In this document: one piece after another, positions 40,646 through 52,800 of the stretch
Numbering within the stretch: the stretch's first letter is position 1
How the letters are laid out: each line of letters starts with the position of its first letter
Source: Mustela lutreola
Taxonomy: Eukaryota > Chordata > Mammalia > Carnivora > Mustelidae
Length of the DNA stretch: 64,000 bases
Reading direction: 5' to 3'
Assembly (NCBI RefSeq): GCF_030435805.1
Contig: NC_081298.1
Span: forward strand, 26,524,501 to 26,588,500
Made by a program: the position numbers and the translations under genes
The notes under the pieces: generated by a model
Databases searched by the model: none
Told to the model about the DNA's origin: nothing
The model's input: only the letters and a program-made list of their open reading frames with translations

Positions 40646-42700
40646 CACCTGCTGCTGGCTGTCTCCTTTGCTGCTTGCTCACCACCAGGCCACCCCGTGC
40701 TGGGGGTACGGGGGTGCACGAGGTCCTGGTATGGCCGGGATGGAGGGTTGGTTGGTGAAGGGAGGCGAGGCGCCCGGGGCCAGTGGGTATTAATGACCTC
40801 GGTAAATGGTTTCACGTCTGCCTATAAGATCCCTTCTGCTCTCTTCAACTCTGGAAAAATTACCCAATCTCCACAAGCATCCTGAGTCTTGTCATCCGTA
40901 CAGTGGGGATAAATGATAATACCAGGAGAATTGGACCTTATAGAAGGAATGCAAAAAGGAGGTTAGAGTTAATAGTAACAATGTGAGCTAGTAATAATAA
41001 TGAGTTAATTCCAGAAAGAATGAATAATGGTAGAGTTAATATCCTTTGGCATTTTAAAAGGCAGGCCCTCAAGAACGAAAGGATTTCTCTAGGTTCCTTT
41101 ATCTCCTATTTTGGTATTGCAAGGGCCTGGCCAGGTGGAAAAGACCACAGGCTTTTAGGACAACAGTTTTCACTTATGCAGGGTAAGCAGAGAGGGGAGA
41201 AGCAGGCCTCAGCCAGACCCAGGGAACCGTGGACACGGGAAGGCCGGAAGGCCGGGAGAAAACGGGAGCAGTCTAGGAGGTAGGCTGACAGAGTCACATG
41301 CCAGTTACCCTGCATCAGGAAGACATCTGGCTGAAAAATAGGTATCTCAACTTGCAGGGGCTTTATCTGGAGTTAGGCAGAAACCACATCGGGCGAGCAT
41401 CCTGTTGGGTCCCCTATGGCCTCCAAAACTTCAGCGCCACGTCATTGTTTAAAGCAGGAAGCAGGGGGAGGGTTGAACTGAGCAAGTTTCTCACTTTTAC
41501 CAGGAAAGCAAACGCTGTCCCTGGAACTATCCGCAGCAGACTTCTGCCTCCTTCTCAGGGGCTAGAGCTGTGTCACATGGCTATGGGCCGGCAGCTTCCG
41601 GTGTCAGGGAGGCTGGGAAGAATGTATTTGCCTGGATAGTAGACAGGACCTGGGGGTGGGGGAAGGGAGCTGGAGAAGACCTCCCATTGACCCACCTTTT
41701 CCTGGGGTGGAGCCCAGAAAGGGGCAGGCATGTTCAATAAGGTGAAGGGAAGGCCAAGGACAGAAGGGCTGTCACCCACTGTCCTTTGAGACTTTTCAGA
41801 GGAGTTCAGGGTAGTCTTGGAGTAGGAGAAAGGCCCCTGCTTGGTCTGGCTAAGAAGAGTGGTGCTATTCAAAATACCATCAGGAGAGCTGAGTCTCAGG
41901 CCTAGAGCTGAGTCTTGGAGGCCAGCTGCTGTGTTAACCCTTTAGTTGCTGGTATGAAAGGGACGGGGTTAGGTGCCAGAGGCAGCTGGACTGCAGGAGC
42001 AGGGAGGGGATATGGAAGGATCTTGGGCAACCGCTTTTTACCAACCAGGGGGAAAGTACTGAATTATTTTAATAACGAAGCATGCTTCCTGAGTATCAGC
42101 CTTGTATCCCCCTCAGTTTCTGGATGACCTAGACATTGAACCGATGGCCTCTGGGCCTGTTTTAGGACCCAGTGTTGTGGGGTGGAGTGGGCTTTGTGTT
42201 GGGAGCCTAGAAGGAGAACCAGATAAAAACCCCAGAGCCGGCCACAGAACTACAGCAAGCCAATGTGAGGTGGCCTTAGCCAGTATCACCAGTAGGTCTT
42301 GATGAGTCAGCAGGGGGCCTGAGCACAGTTCACCAGCAACCAGTTGCCACTGGAAAGCCAGTGGATGTTTTCAGCAACATCCAGATTCCAGCAGATGCCG
42401 GTCACTGAAACTCCTCATCCCCAGCACAGTTGTCCTATTTGGAAGAAGCAGGGGAGGAAAGGAAGAATCAGGAAGCCTGAGCAATTATACCAAAGAGACC
42501 GAGTCTCTCCGAAGTCAAGAAACCTCAAGAGAATATATAAGTTGTTGAATCAGACCAAGTTTTATCCTGGAGTGAACTAAGTTTAGTTCTGCCCTCTGAC
42601 CCCTCCCCTCTGTGTTATTCTACAAAGAGTGGAGAAGCTATGTTTTCTTTGCTCAGTCTCAGACATGGTGCAGGGAGTCTGTGACCTTGTTGCAGTGAAG
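40646..42700. other. Unique sequence between DEFB124 and DEFB123
   Basis: No exon or clear repeat was recognised. Frames at 40604-40885, 41298-41639 and 41573-41872 match nothing and show no splice context. Confidence 0.45.
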
Positions 42701-42714
42701 ATGGTGATGAGTTT

Positions 42715-42870
42715 GAGGTGTGAGGAGTCAGATTCAAGTTCATACGCCAGCTCTGCCACGTCCAGGCCTTGGGCTGTGAGCGCAGGGCAAGTCCCTTCCT
42801 GCATCTGATGTCAGAATCCTCCCCGGCAAAACGGGCGTCCTAGCTTTGAATGGGGTGGCTGTGGGGTCAG
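42715..42870 (+). mobile_element. MIR SINE
   Basis: 'gaggagtcagattcaagttcatacgccagctctgccacgtcc' is the sense MIR head; diverged. Confidence 0.6.
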
Positions 42871-42954
42871 ATGAGATTCTCCCGTACTCTGTCAGGGCTC
42901 CGTAAAACTGTCTCTTCTCCAGAGCCAGAGGCACGCCGCTGGCCTTCTTCTCCA

Positions 42955-43620
42955 CACATTTCAGACTTCAGAAAATCTGCAAGAACAATGCGAGGAATTC
43001 CCATAGATCCTTCACCCAGTTTTCCCAAAATTAACATTTTATCACTTTTACCTTATCATTTCTTCTCTCTCTCTATACGTGTATGTAAAAAATATAAATA
43101 TATGTGTGTGTATTTATCTGTATGTCAGACATGAGCTTCTTTAGGCCTAAATACTTCAGTGGTTTTTCCTAAAAACAAAGGCATTTTTTAAATATAACCG
43201 CAGTACAATGACAAAACTCGGGACATTCACATTGACAAAATTCTATGGTCTAATCTTCAGATCTTGTTCAGCTTTTACCAGCTTTTCCAAAAAAGTCCTG
43301 TATAGCCCAACAAAACCTCTGGATCACATAGTGCAAGCAGCTGTCAATTTCTTTGACCTCCTTTAACCTGGAGCCGTTCTTCAGTGTTTCGTGACACTGA
43401 TGTCTTGGAGGAGGTCAGGCCAGTTATTTTGTGGAACGTCCCTCAGTTTGAGTTTGTCTGATGTGTCCTCATGACTGAATTCAGTTTTTGCATTTTTGGC
43501 AGCAATATTCCAGAAGCAATGCTGTGTTTCTCTCAGAGCATCATGTTGAAGGCAGCCATCACCCTTCTAGGGACTGAACTGAGACCCAACAGTCTAGATA
43601 GTTTTTTTTGGAAGCTCACA
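42955..43620 (-). mobile_element. L1M LINE 3' region, reverse
   Basis: 'cttcacccagttttcccaaaattaacattttatcac', 'gttcagcttttaccagcttttcc', 'ccagttattttgtggaacgtccctcagtttgagtttgtctgatg' match the reverse complement of an old L1 3' region. Confidence 0.75.
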
Positions 43621-43739
43621 CCTCACACGTGCAGGACAGTTTCCCACCCAGCACCCTAACAGACCATCGTCTAAGCCTACACCCCACCGCCTAGGTCATA
43701 CGGACGCACCTAACAGGCCAAGGAGATGAGGCAATTCTA

Positions 43740-44290
43740 GGGTGGAAGGTTCTTCAAGATACTTCACAGATGAAGCTCCCAAGCTCAGAGACGGGGAGTG
43801 ACTTGTCTAAAGCCACACAGCTCCTGAGGCGCAGAGCTGGGATGTGGACTTAAATCTTTGAACTTCAGGTCAAGGTTTCTTCCCAGATAAACAGTAGCCA
43901 CACAGGGGTAGGACAGGCCATTGTGAAGGGGAAGGTTTGGGAGCAAGAGCGCTCCTTGGCCCTGGAGATATGCAAGGTGAGCCAGGGGGGTGGACGGTGC
44001 TACAGAAGGGATTTGTGCTGTGTATTGGCATTCAGCAGCACTAGGTCAGAGCACAAACATTCCCCAGGGAGTCATCGAATGGCTGAGCTAGTGATAACAA
44101 TACTATCACTGGGTCATTATTAGTAAGGACCCAGGGCTTTACACACCTCATCTCATTTAATTATCATAGTCATGGTACTATTATCCCCTCCTTTTCTGGA
44201 AGGCAGCTGAAGCTTTTAGTGAAGTGTTGTCCAGGTCATACACCCCGTTAAATGGTGTTGCTGGGACTCCACACTGGCCCTCTGGCACTT
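43740..44290 (-). mobile_element. Two MIR SINEs
   Basis: Reverse MIR at about 43740-43860 ('agacggggagtgacttgtctaaagccacacagctcctgaggcgcagagctggg') and at about 44085-44280 ('ggctttacacacctcatctcatttaattatc'). Confidence 0.75.
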
Positions 44291-44598
44291 GATTTTATCT
44301 TCCAGATTCACCCTTAACTTGTGTTTTTAAAAATTTACAAGTAATATATGTTCATTGGAGAGAACTTGGGAAACAGAAGCACAAATAAGAAAGCAAACAT
44401 TATCAGTATTTTCACTACACATAAATACCCACAAATAAAATATATGTAAAATGGGATTTGCAAATAAAAAGGAATAAAACTGCACATACTTTTTGGTGTC
44501 CTGGTTTTTTTGTCTTTGTTTTGTTTTGGTTTTTTTTTTTTTTACTTACCAATGTCTCATGAGCATTTCCATATGTGCTTAGATAGTCTTCCAAAACA

Positions 44599-44788
44599 AG
44601 ATTTTTAAAAAATGTTTTATTTATTTGACAGACACAGATCACAAGTAGTCAGAGAGGCAGGCAGAGAGAGGGGGAAGCAGGCTCCCTGCTGAGCAGAGAG
44701 CCCGATGTGGGGCTTGATCCCAGGACCCTGGGATCATGACTCGAGCGGAAGGCAGAGGCTTAACCCACTGAGCCACCCAGGCGCCCCT
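44599..44788 (-). mobile_element. CanSINE
   Basis: Reverse SINE, body acacagatcacaagtagtcag, head ending gcgcccc. Confidence 0.9.
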
Positions 44789-44987
44789 CTTCTCTCTTTT
44801 TTAAAGATTTTATTTATTTCTGACAGAGAGAGATAATGAGAGAGGGAACACAAGCAGGGGGAGTGGGAGAGGGAAAAGCAGGCTTCCTGCTGAGCAGGGA
44901 GCCCAATGCAGGGCTCAATCCCAGGACTCTGGGATCAGACCTGAGCTGAAGGCGGACGCTTAACAACTAAGACACCCAGGCACCCCT
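44789..44987 (-). mobile_element. CanSINE abutting the previous one
   Basis: Reverse SINE, body gagagataatgagagaggg, head ending ggcacccc. Confidence 0.9.
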
Positions 44988-44989
44988 AT

Positions 44990-45240
44990 AGCAGCTTTAT
45001 TTCTAATATCCCGTAACTGGAAACAACCCAAATGTCCAGGAAGTGACTGGATAAATTGAATTATATCTATACAGTACAACACTAACAATAATAAACAATA
45101 AACAACAGTAACAATATACTCTGATATACACGACGTGAGTTAATCTCAAAAACATTATGTTAAGCAAAAGAAGCCATATACAAAGATGTACATACTGAAT
45201 GACTCTATATACCACGTTCAGAAAGGCAAAACTAGGTTGA
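44990..45240 (+). mobile_element. L1M LINE fragment
   Basis: 'agcagctttatttctaatatcccgtaactggaaacaacccaaatgtcc' to 'attatgttaagcaaaagaagccatatacaaagatgtacatactgaatgac': sense L1 ORF2 end. Confidence 0.88.
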
Positions 45241-45257
45241 TTTAAAAAGTAAGGGGA

Positions 45258-45465
45258 GGGGCGTGGTGCCTGGGGGCTGAGTTGCTTGTGTTTGGCTCAG
45301 GTCATGATCTCAGGGTCTTGAAATGAGCCCCTGTCAAGCTCGGAGCTCAACAGGGAGTCCTCTTGAAGATTATTTCCCTCTGCCCCTTTCCCTATATGCC
45401 CATGTGGTCTCTCTCTCAAATAAATAACCCCCCCCCCCCGCAAAAAATATTAAATAAAATAAAGG
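45258..45465 (+). mobile_element. CanSINE, diverged
   Basis: 'gtggtgcctgggggctgagttgcttgtgtttggctcaggtcatgatctcag' to 'caaataaataa', with a C-run expansion at 45429-45440. Confidence 0.75.
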
Positions 45466-45469
45466 TAAG

Positions 45470-46350
45470 AAAAATTTTGGAAAAAAAACCCCACCCAAAA
45501 TCTCATTTCTCCCTTTATCTTTTCTTTGGAGCACATTTAATTACATTGGGGTAAGTTATTCTAGCTTATGATGCAGCTGCATTTATTTTACAAACAGACC
45601 CACCAGACAGAAAGGACTCTGGTCATGGCAGATGGAAGATTCTCAATGGGAAGACACTGCCCTCTAGGGGTGATTTTTGAAAATTGCTGGTGGATTTTTG
45701 TTTTTGTTTTTGTTTTGTTTTTTTTCTTTTTGTAGTCAAAATTAATGGAGTCCTTTTTGGAATTTAGTGGGTGGAGGACCTGGGATGCAAGATGGCATGC
45801 TATGTGTGTGACTGACCTGGGAAATGAAGTATTGACCCATTTCCCAAACAAAATTCAGATCTCCTGCTAGACATTTATGTAGGTGAGAAACCCATTTATA
45901 ATTCTCTGAGCCCACAATCTAAGGCTGTTTTGCAAGTTTTTGTTTTGTTTTGCTTTGTTTTTGTATATCGAATTTTTCTGGAATGAAACTACTGCATAAA
46001 TCAAGGAATGATTATACTTTGTTTTGGTTAGAACTTTACCCAAGCTGTTTTCCGTTTTGGAAAGTCAGGATACGGAGAGCAAACACTTGGAGTAGTACTG
46101 GAATTGTGCATATGGACCCATGCATTTGAGTCTGCATTTGTAGCTCTTGCACTCATGCTATGTATAGGCGCAAGGTCTGACATATTTCATTATGTCTTTA
46201 AATGTATTTACATATCAAAATACATATTATTATGAAACAGTCTCTTTTCTCCTTTATATTATGGTTAGAGCTTATTTTGATTTTTTCCTTGCAATTATAT
46301 GAGTAGATAGGTTACGGTATTTATGAATTTTATTTTGGGACAGAAAGGGG
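45470..46350. other. AT-rich intergenic sequence
   Basis: Poly-T and (ttttg)n tracts lie at about 45695-45730 and 45935-45965. No gene was recognised. Confidence 0.45.
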
Positions 46351-46362
46351 GCACTGCAAAAT

Positions 46363-46574
46363 GTTTATTTATTTACCCATTCAAAATTAATTAATTAATT
46401 ATTTAACTTGAAAGAGAGCAAGAGTGAGCGAGCATAAGCAGGGAGTGGGGGGACAGCAGCAGTGGGAGAGAGGGAGAAGCAGGTTCCTTGATGAGGAGCT
46501 CCTTGCCAGGACCCCAGGATCATGACCTGAGCCAAAGGCAAATGCTTAAGGGATGGAGCCACCCAGGTGTCCCT
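46363..46574 (-). mobile_element. CanSINE, old type
   Basis: Reverse SINE with (aatt)n tail and head ending gtgtccc. Flanks ctgcaaaatgtttatt / ctgcaaaatacttatt. Confidence 0.85.
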
Positions 46575-46879
46575 GCAAAATACTTATTATAAAAAGGAGC
46601 ATTGGGTCTAATAGGACCCTGGGAACATCGAGCTCTCACTAATAGATTGGTGGGAACTCATGAGAGGATAGAGAGAGGGGCCACAGGTAACCTTCCTCAG
46701 AATTCCACCAGGAAGACCTGTGTTTCACTGATGCCTATTTCTCCTTAAGCTAGGGGCTCAGTGTTTCACGAAGACATATTCCTCCCTATAGGAGTTTATA
46801 GCAAGGATACACGGAAATGTGAATACATGGAACACAGCATGAACCATCCATATATGTTCTTGCACCCCTGCTCAGAGCC

Positions 46880-46928
46880 TTGACAGTCATATGCAGTGAT
46901 AGTCATATGAAGTGACAGTCATATGCAG
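46880..46928 (+). repeat. Short tandem repeat, three units of about 16 bp
   Basis: (t/g)gacagtcatatgcagtga-like units are repeated three times with minor changes. Confidence 0.85.
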
Positions 46929-47082
46929 ACCAGGAGACCACTCCCCCTGCCATCTGCATGCCGCAGACACAGGTGATGGGATAAGAGGTGGGGATCTCCC
47001 CAAGCCAGCGACCTACCAGGTGGCTTGGTACAAAATGATGAACTATATCAGGAAGATTCTATTCCAAGAATTTGGGAACATG

Positions 47083-47152
47083 GGGCACCTGGGTGGCTCA
47101 GAGGGTTAAAGCCTCCGCCTTCCGCTAGAGTCATGATCCCAGGGTCCTGGGG
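47083..47152 (+). mobile_element. CanSINE head fragment
   Basis: ggggcacctgggtggctcagagggttaaagcc to gtcatgatcccagggtcctgggg; body and tail missing. Confidence 0.85.
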
Positions 47153-47233
47153 AACAGACTTGGGAAATGCAGAGAATAAGCAGTTTGTAATATGAGCGGA
47201 AGCTGAAAAGATGCCTTAGTAAAAGTCATGTTG

Positions 47234-47395
47234 GGGGCGCTTGGATGGCTCCATCCTTTAAGCATCTGCCTTTCACTCAGGTTATGATCTCCGAGTGCCA
47301 GGATTGAGCCCTGCCTGGGGCTCCCTGCTCAGCGAGGCCTCTGCTTGATGATTCTCTCTCTCCCTCTCCCTCTGTCCCTTCCCCTTTCCCTTTCC
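47234..47395 (+). mobile_element. CanSINE
   Basis: gggggcgcttggatggctcc ... gattgagccctgcc ... tctccctctccctctgtccc; 3' end lost at the junction with L1. Confidence 0.8.
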
Positions 47396-47755
47396 GATTA
47401 GTAAGAGTCTCTTGGGTTTTTTCCCTCTCTCCTTTTTTTCCTTCCCCCTTCCCATGTGTTCTCTGTTTTCTTTTTGAATTCCACATATGAGTGGGATCAT
47501 ATAGTGTTTGTCTTTCTCTGACTGACATATTTCACTTAGTGTAATACACTTAATCATAGGGAACAAAGTTGGGTTGCTGGTGGGGAGGTGATAGTGGGGG
47601 GGGGTGGGCAGTGAGGGGTAATGAGCTAAATGCATTGGGCTTTAAAGGGAGCACTTGTGGTGAGCACTGGGTATTATATATAAGTGATGAAACACTAAAT
47701 TCTACTCCTGAAACCAATATTGCACTGTATGTTAACTAACTAAAATATAAGTTAA
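47396..47755. mobile_element. Carnivore L1 3' end with inverted 5' part
   Basis: 47396-47545 is the reverse complement of the L1 3' region (aattccacatatgagtgggatcatatagtg...). 47550-47755 is the same region onward in sense (gggttgctggtggggagg ... gcactgggtattatatataagtgatgaaacactaaattctactcctg). The twin-priming pattern of L1 insertion. Confidence 0.85.
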
Positions 47756-47764
47756 AAAGCAAAT

Positions 47765-48060
47765 ATTGCTTTGGTCAATGGGATTTAAGAAAGCATGATA
47801 ATGGAAGTTTGAAAATGCTGCATATTGGGGCTTACCCTCTTAGACTTAATTATCCATGTGAGAAGCCAAGGTTAACTTCCTTGAAACAGAAAGGTCACAT
47901 GGACAGAGATGCAGTCATACATATGGGTGACCCCAGCTGAGAATACAAGAAGAATCACTCAATTCACACACAGAAACCTGGGAATTAATGAATACTTGTT
48001 ATTTTAACCTACTAGGTTTTAGAGTGATTTGTCATGTAGCAATAAAAAATGATATAGTAT
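47765..48060 (+). mobile_element. Ancient LTR fossil (MaLR/ERVL-like)
   Basis: 'ggtcaatgggatttaagaaagcatgataatggaag...cattggggcttaccctctt' and 'acctactaggttttagagtgatttgtcatgtagcaa' resemble a mammal-wide LTR. Solitary and decayed; predates carnivores. Confidence 0.5.
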
Positions 48061-48435
48061 TTCTCTGTGTATTAGTTTAAATTATTCATCCTTTTAACCT
48101 TTCCCTCTAATTAGTTTAACATGTTTGTAATAGTTATTTTAAAGTTGTCTGTGAAGTCTAACACCTGTTCCATGTTTGGATTTGCTGCTATTGGCTATTT
48201 TTAGTCAGTTGGTTATGTTATGCATCTTATTTTCCTTCCTTTGTCAAGGTCTTTTAATATCTTTCAATTGTGTGCTAGAAATTGTATTTAAAGGAACTGT
48301 GGAGTGTAGAGTAAGTGTTGTTTTCACTCAGGGAGACTGTAGCTTCTGCAAACCAAGAGAGTGAAGTGTTCTCGGTTCTCCTCAGGTTTGCATACAGGTA
48401 CAAAGGAACATTTTGGAATGTCAAAGTAATGATTT

Positions 48436-48625
48436 TTTAAAAGATTTTTATTTATTTATTTGAGAGAGATAGAGAGCATAAGCAGAGGGAGTAGCAGAGG
48501 GAGAGGGAGAGCTCCCCGCTGAGCAGGGAGCTGACCATATGGTTCGATCCCAGGACCCAGGACCCCAGGATCACAACCTGAGCCAAGGGCAGAGGGTTAG
48601 TGGACTGAGCCACCCAGGAGGCTCT
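48436..48625 (-). mobile_element. CanSINE with 15-bp target duplication
   Basis: Reverse SINE flanked by tcaaagtaatgattt at 48421-48435 and 48626-48640. Confidence 0.92.
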
Positions 48626-49004
48626 TCAAAGTAATGATTTATTATTAGATGATCATGAGGTTACAGAGATTAATAATAACTAAAGATGGCTGTAAGAGCA
48701 CAATAGAATTATCGAGAACAATCTGAGTTAATCTCTGAAAATGAACACCCTGCTACCTTAAAAAATTCTAGGAACGTCAGGATACATAAACACACTTTTC
48801 ATCAACTCATGGAACAATGATATCATCATATGTCATATAGATTCCAGAAGATTCCACTGCACACTTGTGAGACAGCGAGACTGAAAAAGGCAAATACTCT
48901 TTTATTATTATTGTTATGAAAATATTTTGACTTCACCTGAAAGGGGATTTCCTGAGTACTGCTGGGGTAGACAAAGAGACGAACACAGAGATCAGCCACA
49001 CGTG

Positions 49005-49010
49005 TTTATT
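49005..49010 (-). terminator. DEFB123: DEFB123 polyadenylation signal
   Basis: AATAAA on the minus strand, 79 bases beyond the DEFB123 stop codon. Confidence 0.85.
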
Positions 49011-49088
49011 GACAGAATTTAGGAATCCACTGCGGTCAGACTCAGGGCAGCTCCATCTGCGTTTTCATGGCTTGAGGCTTCAAAGAAC

Positions 49089-49234
49089 TTAAAATGGCCA
49101 TAGCTTTTCTCTTGGCTGGAACTTGGGCTTCACACAGCACAGTTTATTATTGGTACAGTAAACGTAGGCCCTTTCCCTCTTGGAGCATTTCTGGCGGCAT
49201 CTGCCATGAAGATTCCAGCATTTTTGGGTGCCGC
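49089..49234 (-). CDS. DEFB123: DEFB123 exon 2 (defensin domain)
   Basis: 146 bases, the same length as DEFB124 exon 2, with all six cysteines and a basic, tryptophan-containing C-terminus. Stop TAA at 49091-49089. Confidence 0.96.
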
Positions 49235-49847
49235 CTGACACAAAAAAGAAAGAAGAATGGAGACAGTGTCAGCCCTGAGAAGAAGTATTAAAGCAGGTCT
49301 TTAGTTTCCCTTGTCTTTGACCATTGGCCTCCTTTTTCTTTCTTTCCCTTTTTAAACATTGTGGTAAAATACAAAGAATGTAAAACTTATAGTGTAAGCA
49401 TTGTTTTTTTTTTTAAGTTTGTTTATTTGTTTATTTATTTATGTAATCTCCACACTCAATGTGAGGCTCAAACCCATGACCCCGAGATCAAGATAGCATG
49501 CTCCTCCAACTGAGCCAGCCAGGTACCTATCAAACATTTCAAAGTGCATGGTTCAGGGGCATTAAGTATATTAACAGTGTTATGCAACCATCACCATCAT
49601 CCAATTCCAGAACTTTCTAATCATCCCAAAGAGAAACCCTGCACGCCTCTCCCCAGCACTGGGCAATCACCAGTTTGCCCTCCACTCTGTTGATGGGCCT
49701 ACTATGGACATTTTATGCCAACAGAATTATATACCACGTGGCCTTTTGTGTCTAGCTTCTTTCACTCAGTGTGTGTTCATGGGTCATCCATACTGGTTGT
49801 TTTTTGGCTTTGTTTTTGGCTAACATTCCAACACTTTCTTCATAATT

Positions 49848-49882
<35 letters not shown>

Positions 49883-52800
49883 TATTTTTTGCCAAAGTCT
49901 ATCATTAAGAGGTGGCTGCACTTAGGTTTTTTCTCATTAATTACAGTTATGTACACATAATATAAAATTTGCCATCATAGCCATTTTAAAGCACACAGTT
50001 CAATGGTGTTAAATACATTGTGGGTAGCCATCATCGCCAGCCACCTGCATAACTCTTCATCTCATAAGACTGAAGTTCTTTTACTCATTCAACAGTAACC
50101 CCCATTTTCCCCTTCCCTGGAGCCCCTGGCAACAGCCCTTCCATATTTTGGGGGGGCCTTTCCTGTCCCAGGATCTTGCTCAATCAACAGATTGCAAGAC
50201 TTGCCAAAACAGCTCCCGGAAAAAGTGTTCTGACAGTTTTGGGATGGGATGGCACCCATGACCTCAACCTAGAGGCACACGAATCTGGGACAGTTTTTCT
50301 ATTCCAGCCACAGGTTTTGCAGCAGTTAAAGGTGAAATCCTTTGCTTGAACCAAATGAGGACCTATACACCCTTCTCTGTTCTGAAAAGCCCCACGCCTG
50401 CTCTGACTCTGTTTTCAGGGGCTCTGGCAGCTGAACGAAGCCTGGGACCTCCAGTTGTGTCTGTTAAGCCACTTTCTTCGGACAGTTAAAGCCCTGACTC
50501 TTCTCTGTTTCCTTCCTTTGTAGGTTAATTTTAAGTTTCATTAATTTGTAAATTTTATTATTTCCTTCTTCCTGCTGTAGGTTTTGACCAGGTGTATTTT
50601 GTAATCGGGAGTAAGCTTTCTTTGAGACGACCTTTTGAACAATACAGGGGAGAAAGTCTTGGGGGAAATCTGTGCTTCATTGAAAAAATGCATCGTCTGG
50701 GGCAGGGGTTCTCAGCTGGGGTGATTTTGCTCCCGAGGGGATGTTTGGAATGAACTGTGTGGAGACATTTTTAGTTGCTGCAACTGGCGAGAGGTGCTAT
50801 TGGCAATTACTCAGTAGAGGCCAAGGATTCCACTAGATATCCTCTAATGGACAGCCACAACAAAGGACTATCTAGCCCAAAGTGCCAAAAGGTCAATAAT
50901 GATCAATAGTGTCAATCATGCTTGGTCTAGGTAGATCACAGTCTTTAGGGTTATCTGATTTTGATTATGTGGGAATTATTTTACGACTCTATAAGCTGTT
51001 GATAAACAATAAAGGGCAAAAATAATTATTTCTCTAGGAGTGCCTGGGTGGCTCAGTGGGTTAAACCTCTACCTTCGGCTCAGGTCATGATCTCAGGGTC
51101 CTGGGATCAAGGCCCGCATGGGGCTCTCTGCTCCGCAAGCAAGGAGCCTGCTTCTCAGTCTCTCTCTGCCTGCCTGCCTCTCTGCCTACTGATCTCTGTC
51201 AAATAAATAAATAAAATCTTTAAAAAAATTATTTCTCTCTATTTTCTTTTTTTTTTTTAAGATTTTATTTATTTATTTGACAGAGAGAGATCACAAGTAG
51301 GCAGAGAGGCAGGCAGAGAGAGAGAGAGAGGGAAGCAGGCTCCCTGCTGAGCAGAGAGCCTGATGTGGGACTCGATCCCAGGACCCTGAGACCATGACCT
51401 GAGCTGAAGGCAGTGGCTTAACCCACTGAGCCACCCAGGTGCCCATATTTCTCTCTATTTTCAAGTATATTCTTTTGCATAGAGGTTCAGTGGATTCCCT
51501 CTCTTCCCCTGCACCATGGCGGGGTGGGGGACCAGTTTCTTTCTTTCTTTCTTTCTTTTTTTTTTAAAAGATTTTATTTATTTATTTGACAGACAGAAAT
51601 CACAAGTAGGCAGAGAGGCAGGCAGAGAGAGAGGAGGAAGCAGGCTCCCTGCTGAGCAGAGAGCCCGATGCAGGGCTCGATCCCAGGACCCTGGGATCAT
51701 GATCTGAGCCAAAGGCAGAGGCTTAACCCACTGAACCACGCAGGCGCCCAGGAAAACCAGTTCCTATTTATGCTTTGATCCAGTTATAAAATCTTCTTGT
51801 TCTCTCATTATGAGTTATATAAAATCTTTAACACGAGCTCATATGTACATATAAGTATACATACATATATATGAGCCAGGAATTGTTTTTTTCAAGGTTT
51901 TATTTATTTTATTATTTGAGAGAGAAAGAGAGACAGAAATAACGACAAAGAACATGAGTGGGGAGGAGAGGGAGAAGCAGGGAGCCCAACGTGGGGCTTG
52001 ATCCCAGGACCCCGGGATTATGACCTGAGCTGAAGGCAGAAGCTTAACTGACAGAGCCACCCAGGCAACCCCAGTTTTTTTTTTTTTTAATTATCTTTTA
52101 AAACGCCTTTTGAACCCTGAGCAGACTACCATCACAAGAACTAGGTTCTGAAAAAATACACTGAGAGAAATCTGACGTGTGATGCAGACACTAAGATGGC
52201 TAACGGGTGCTTCTTTCCGGATTGTACGAAATGGAGCTTGGTGGAACATTTGACCCATCACAATAAAGAAAACCCATAGACTCTTGTTCTTCTTTTTTTA
52301 AAAGATTTTGTTTTTAAGTAATCTCTACACCTAACATGGGGCTTGAACCCAACCCCATCAGGAATCACGTGCTCCACTGACGGAGCCAGCTGCTGCCCCG
52401 GAAACTTGTTCTAAGACGACACTGGTGGAGAAGTTTGAACTGATCAGTGAGGGCAGCGCCAGTATATGTCCCTCTCTCCAGCTTAATAACCCCCAGAAAA
52501 ACAGCAAAAGTGGGATAGGAAAAGGAACCACTGTCTCACGGACTCTGCATGGCTGCCTAAATCTCAAGTATTCGAATATGTACTCACTTCTGTCTGCCCT
52601 TTCTGTGGAGGACCAGAGGCTTTTCCTTGCCAGAAAGCAACAGTGTTTCCTGTGACTAAAAACAATTGTAGTTTGTCTTCCTATTTGGGAAAGCCTACCC
52701 ACCTTTCCAGTGACTGAGGTGCTCTTTTTCCTGGGATATTAATTAAGGAAGGGCAGTTTTGCCAAAAATCATGCCGTCCTTATCATTCTCAACCCTCAGA

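Larger units (their letters stand above)
49330..50140 (-). mobile_element. L1M LINE 3' region, reverse, two overlapping pieces
   Basis: 'gtggtaaaatacaaagaatgtaaaactt', 'gtgttatgcaaccatcaccatcatcc', 'cttctttcactcagtgtgtgttcatgggtcatcc' and again from 49950 'cataatataaaatttgccatcatagcc'. The second piece repeats the start of the first, so two copies or a duplication. Confidence 0.75.
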
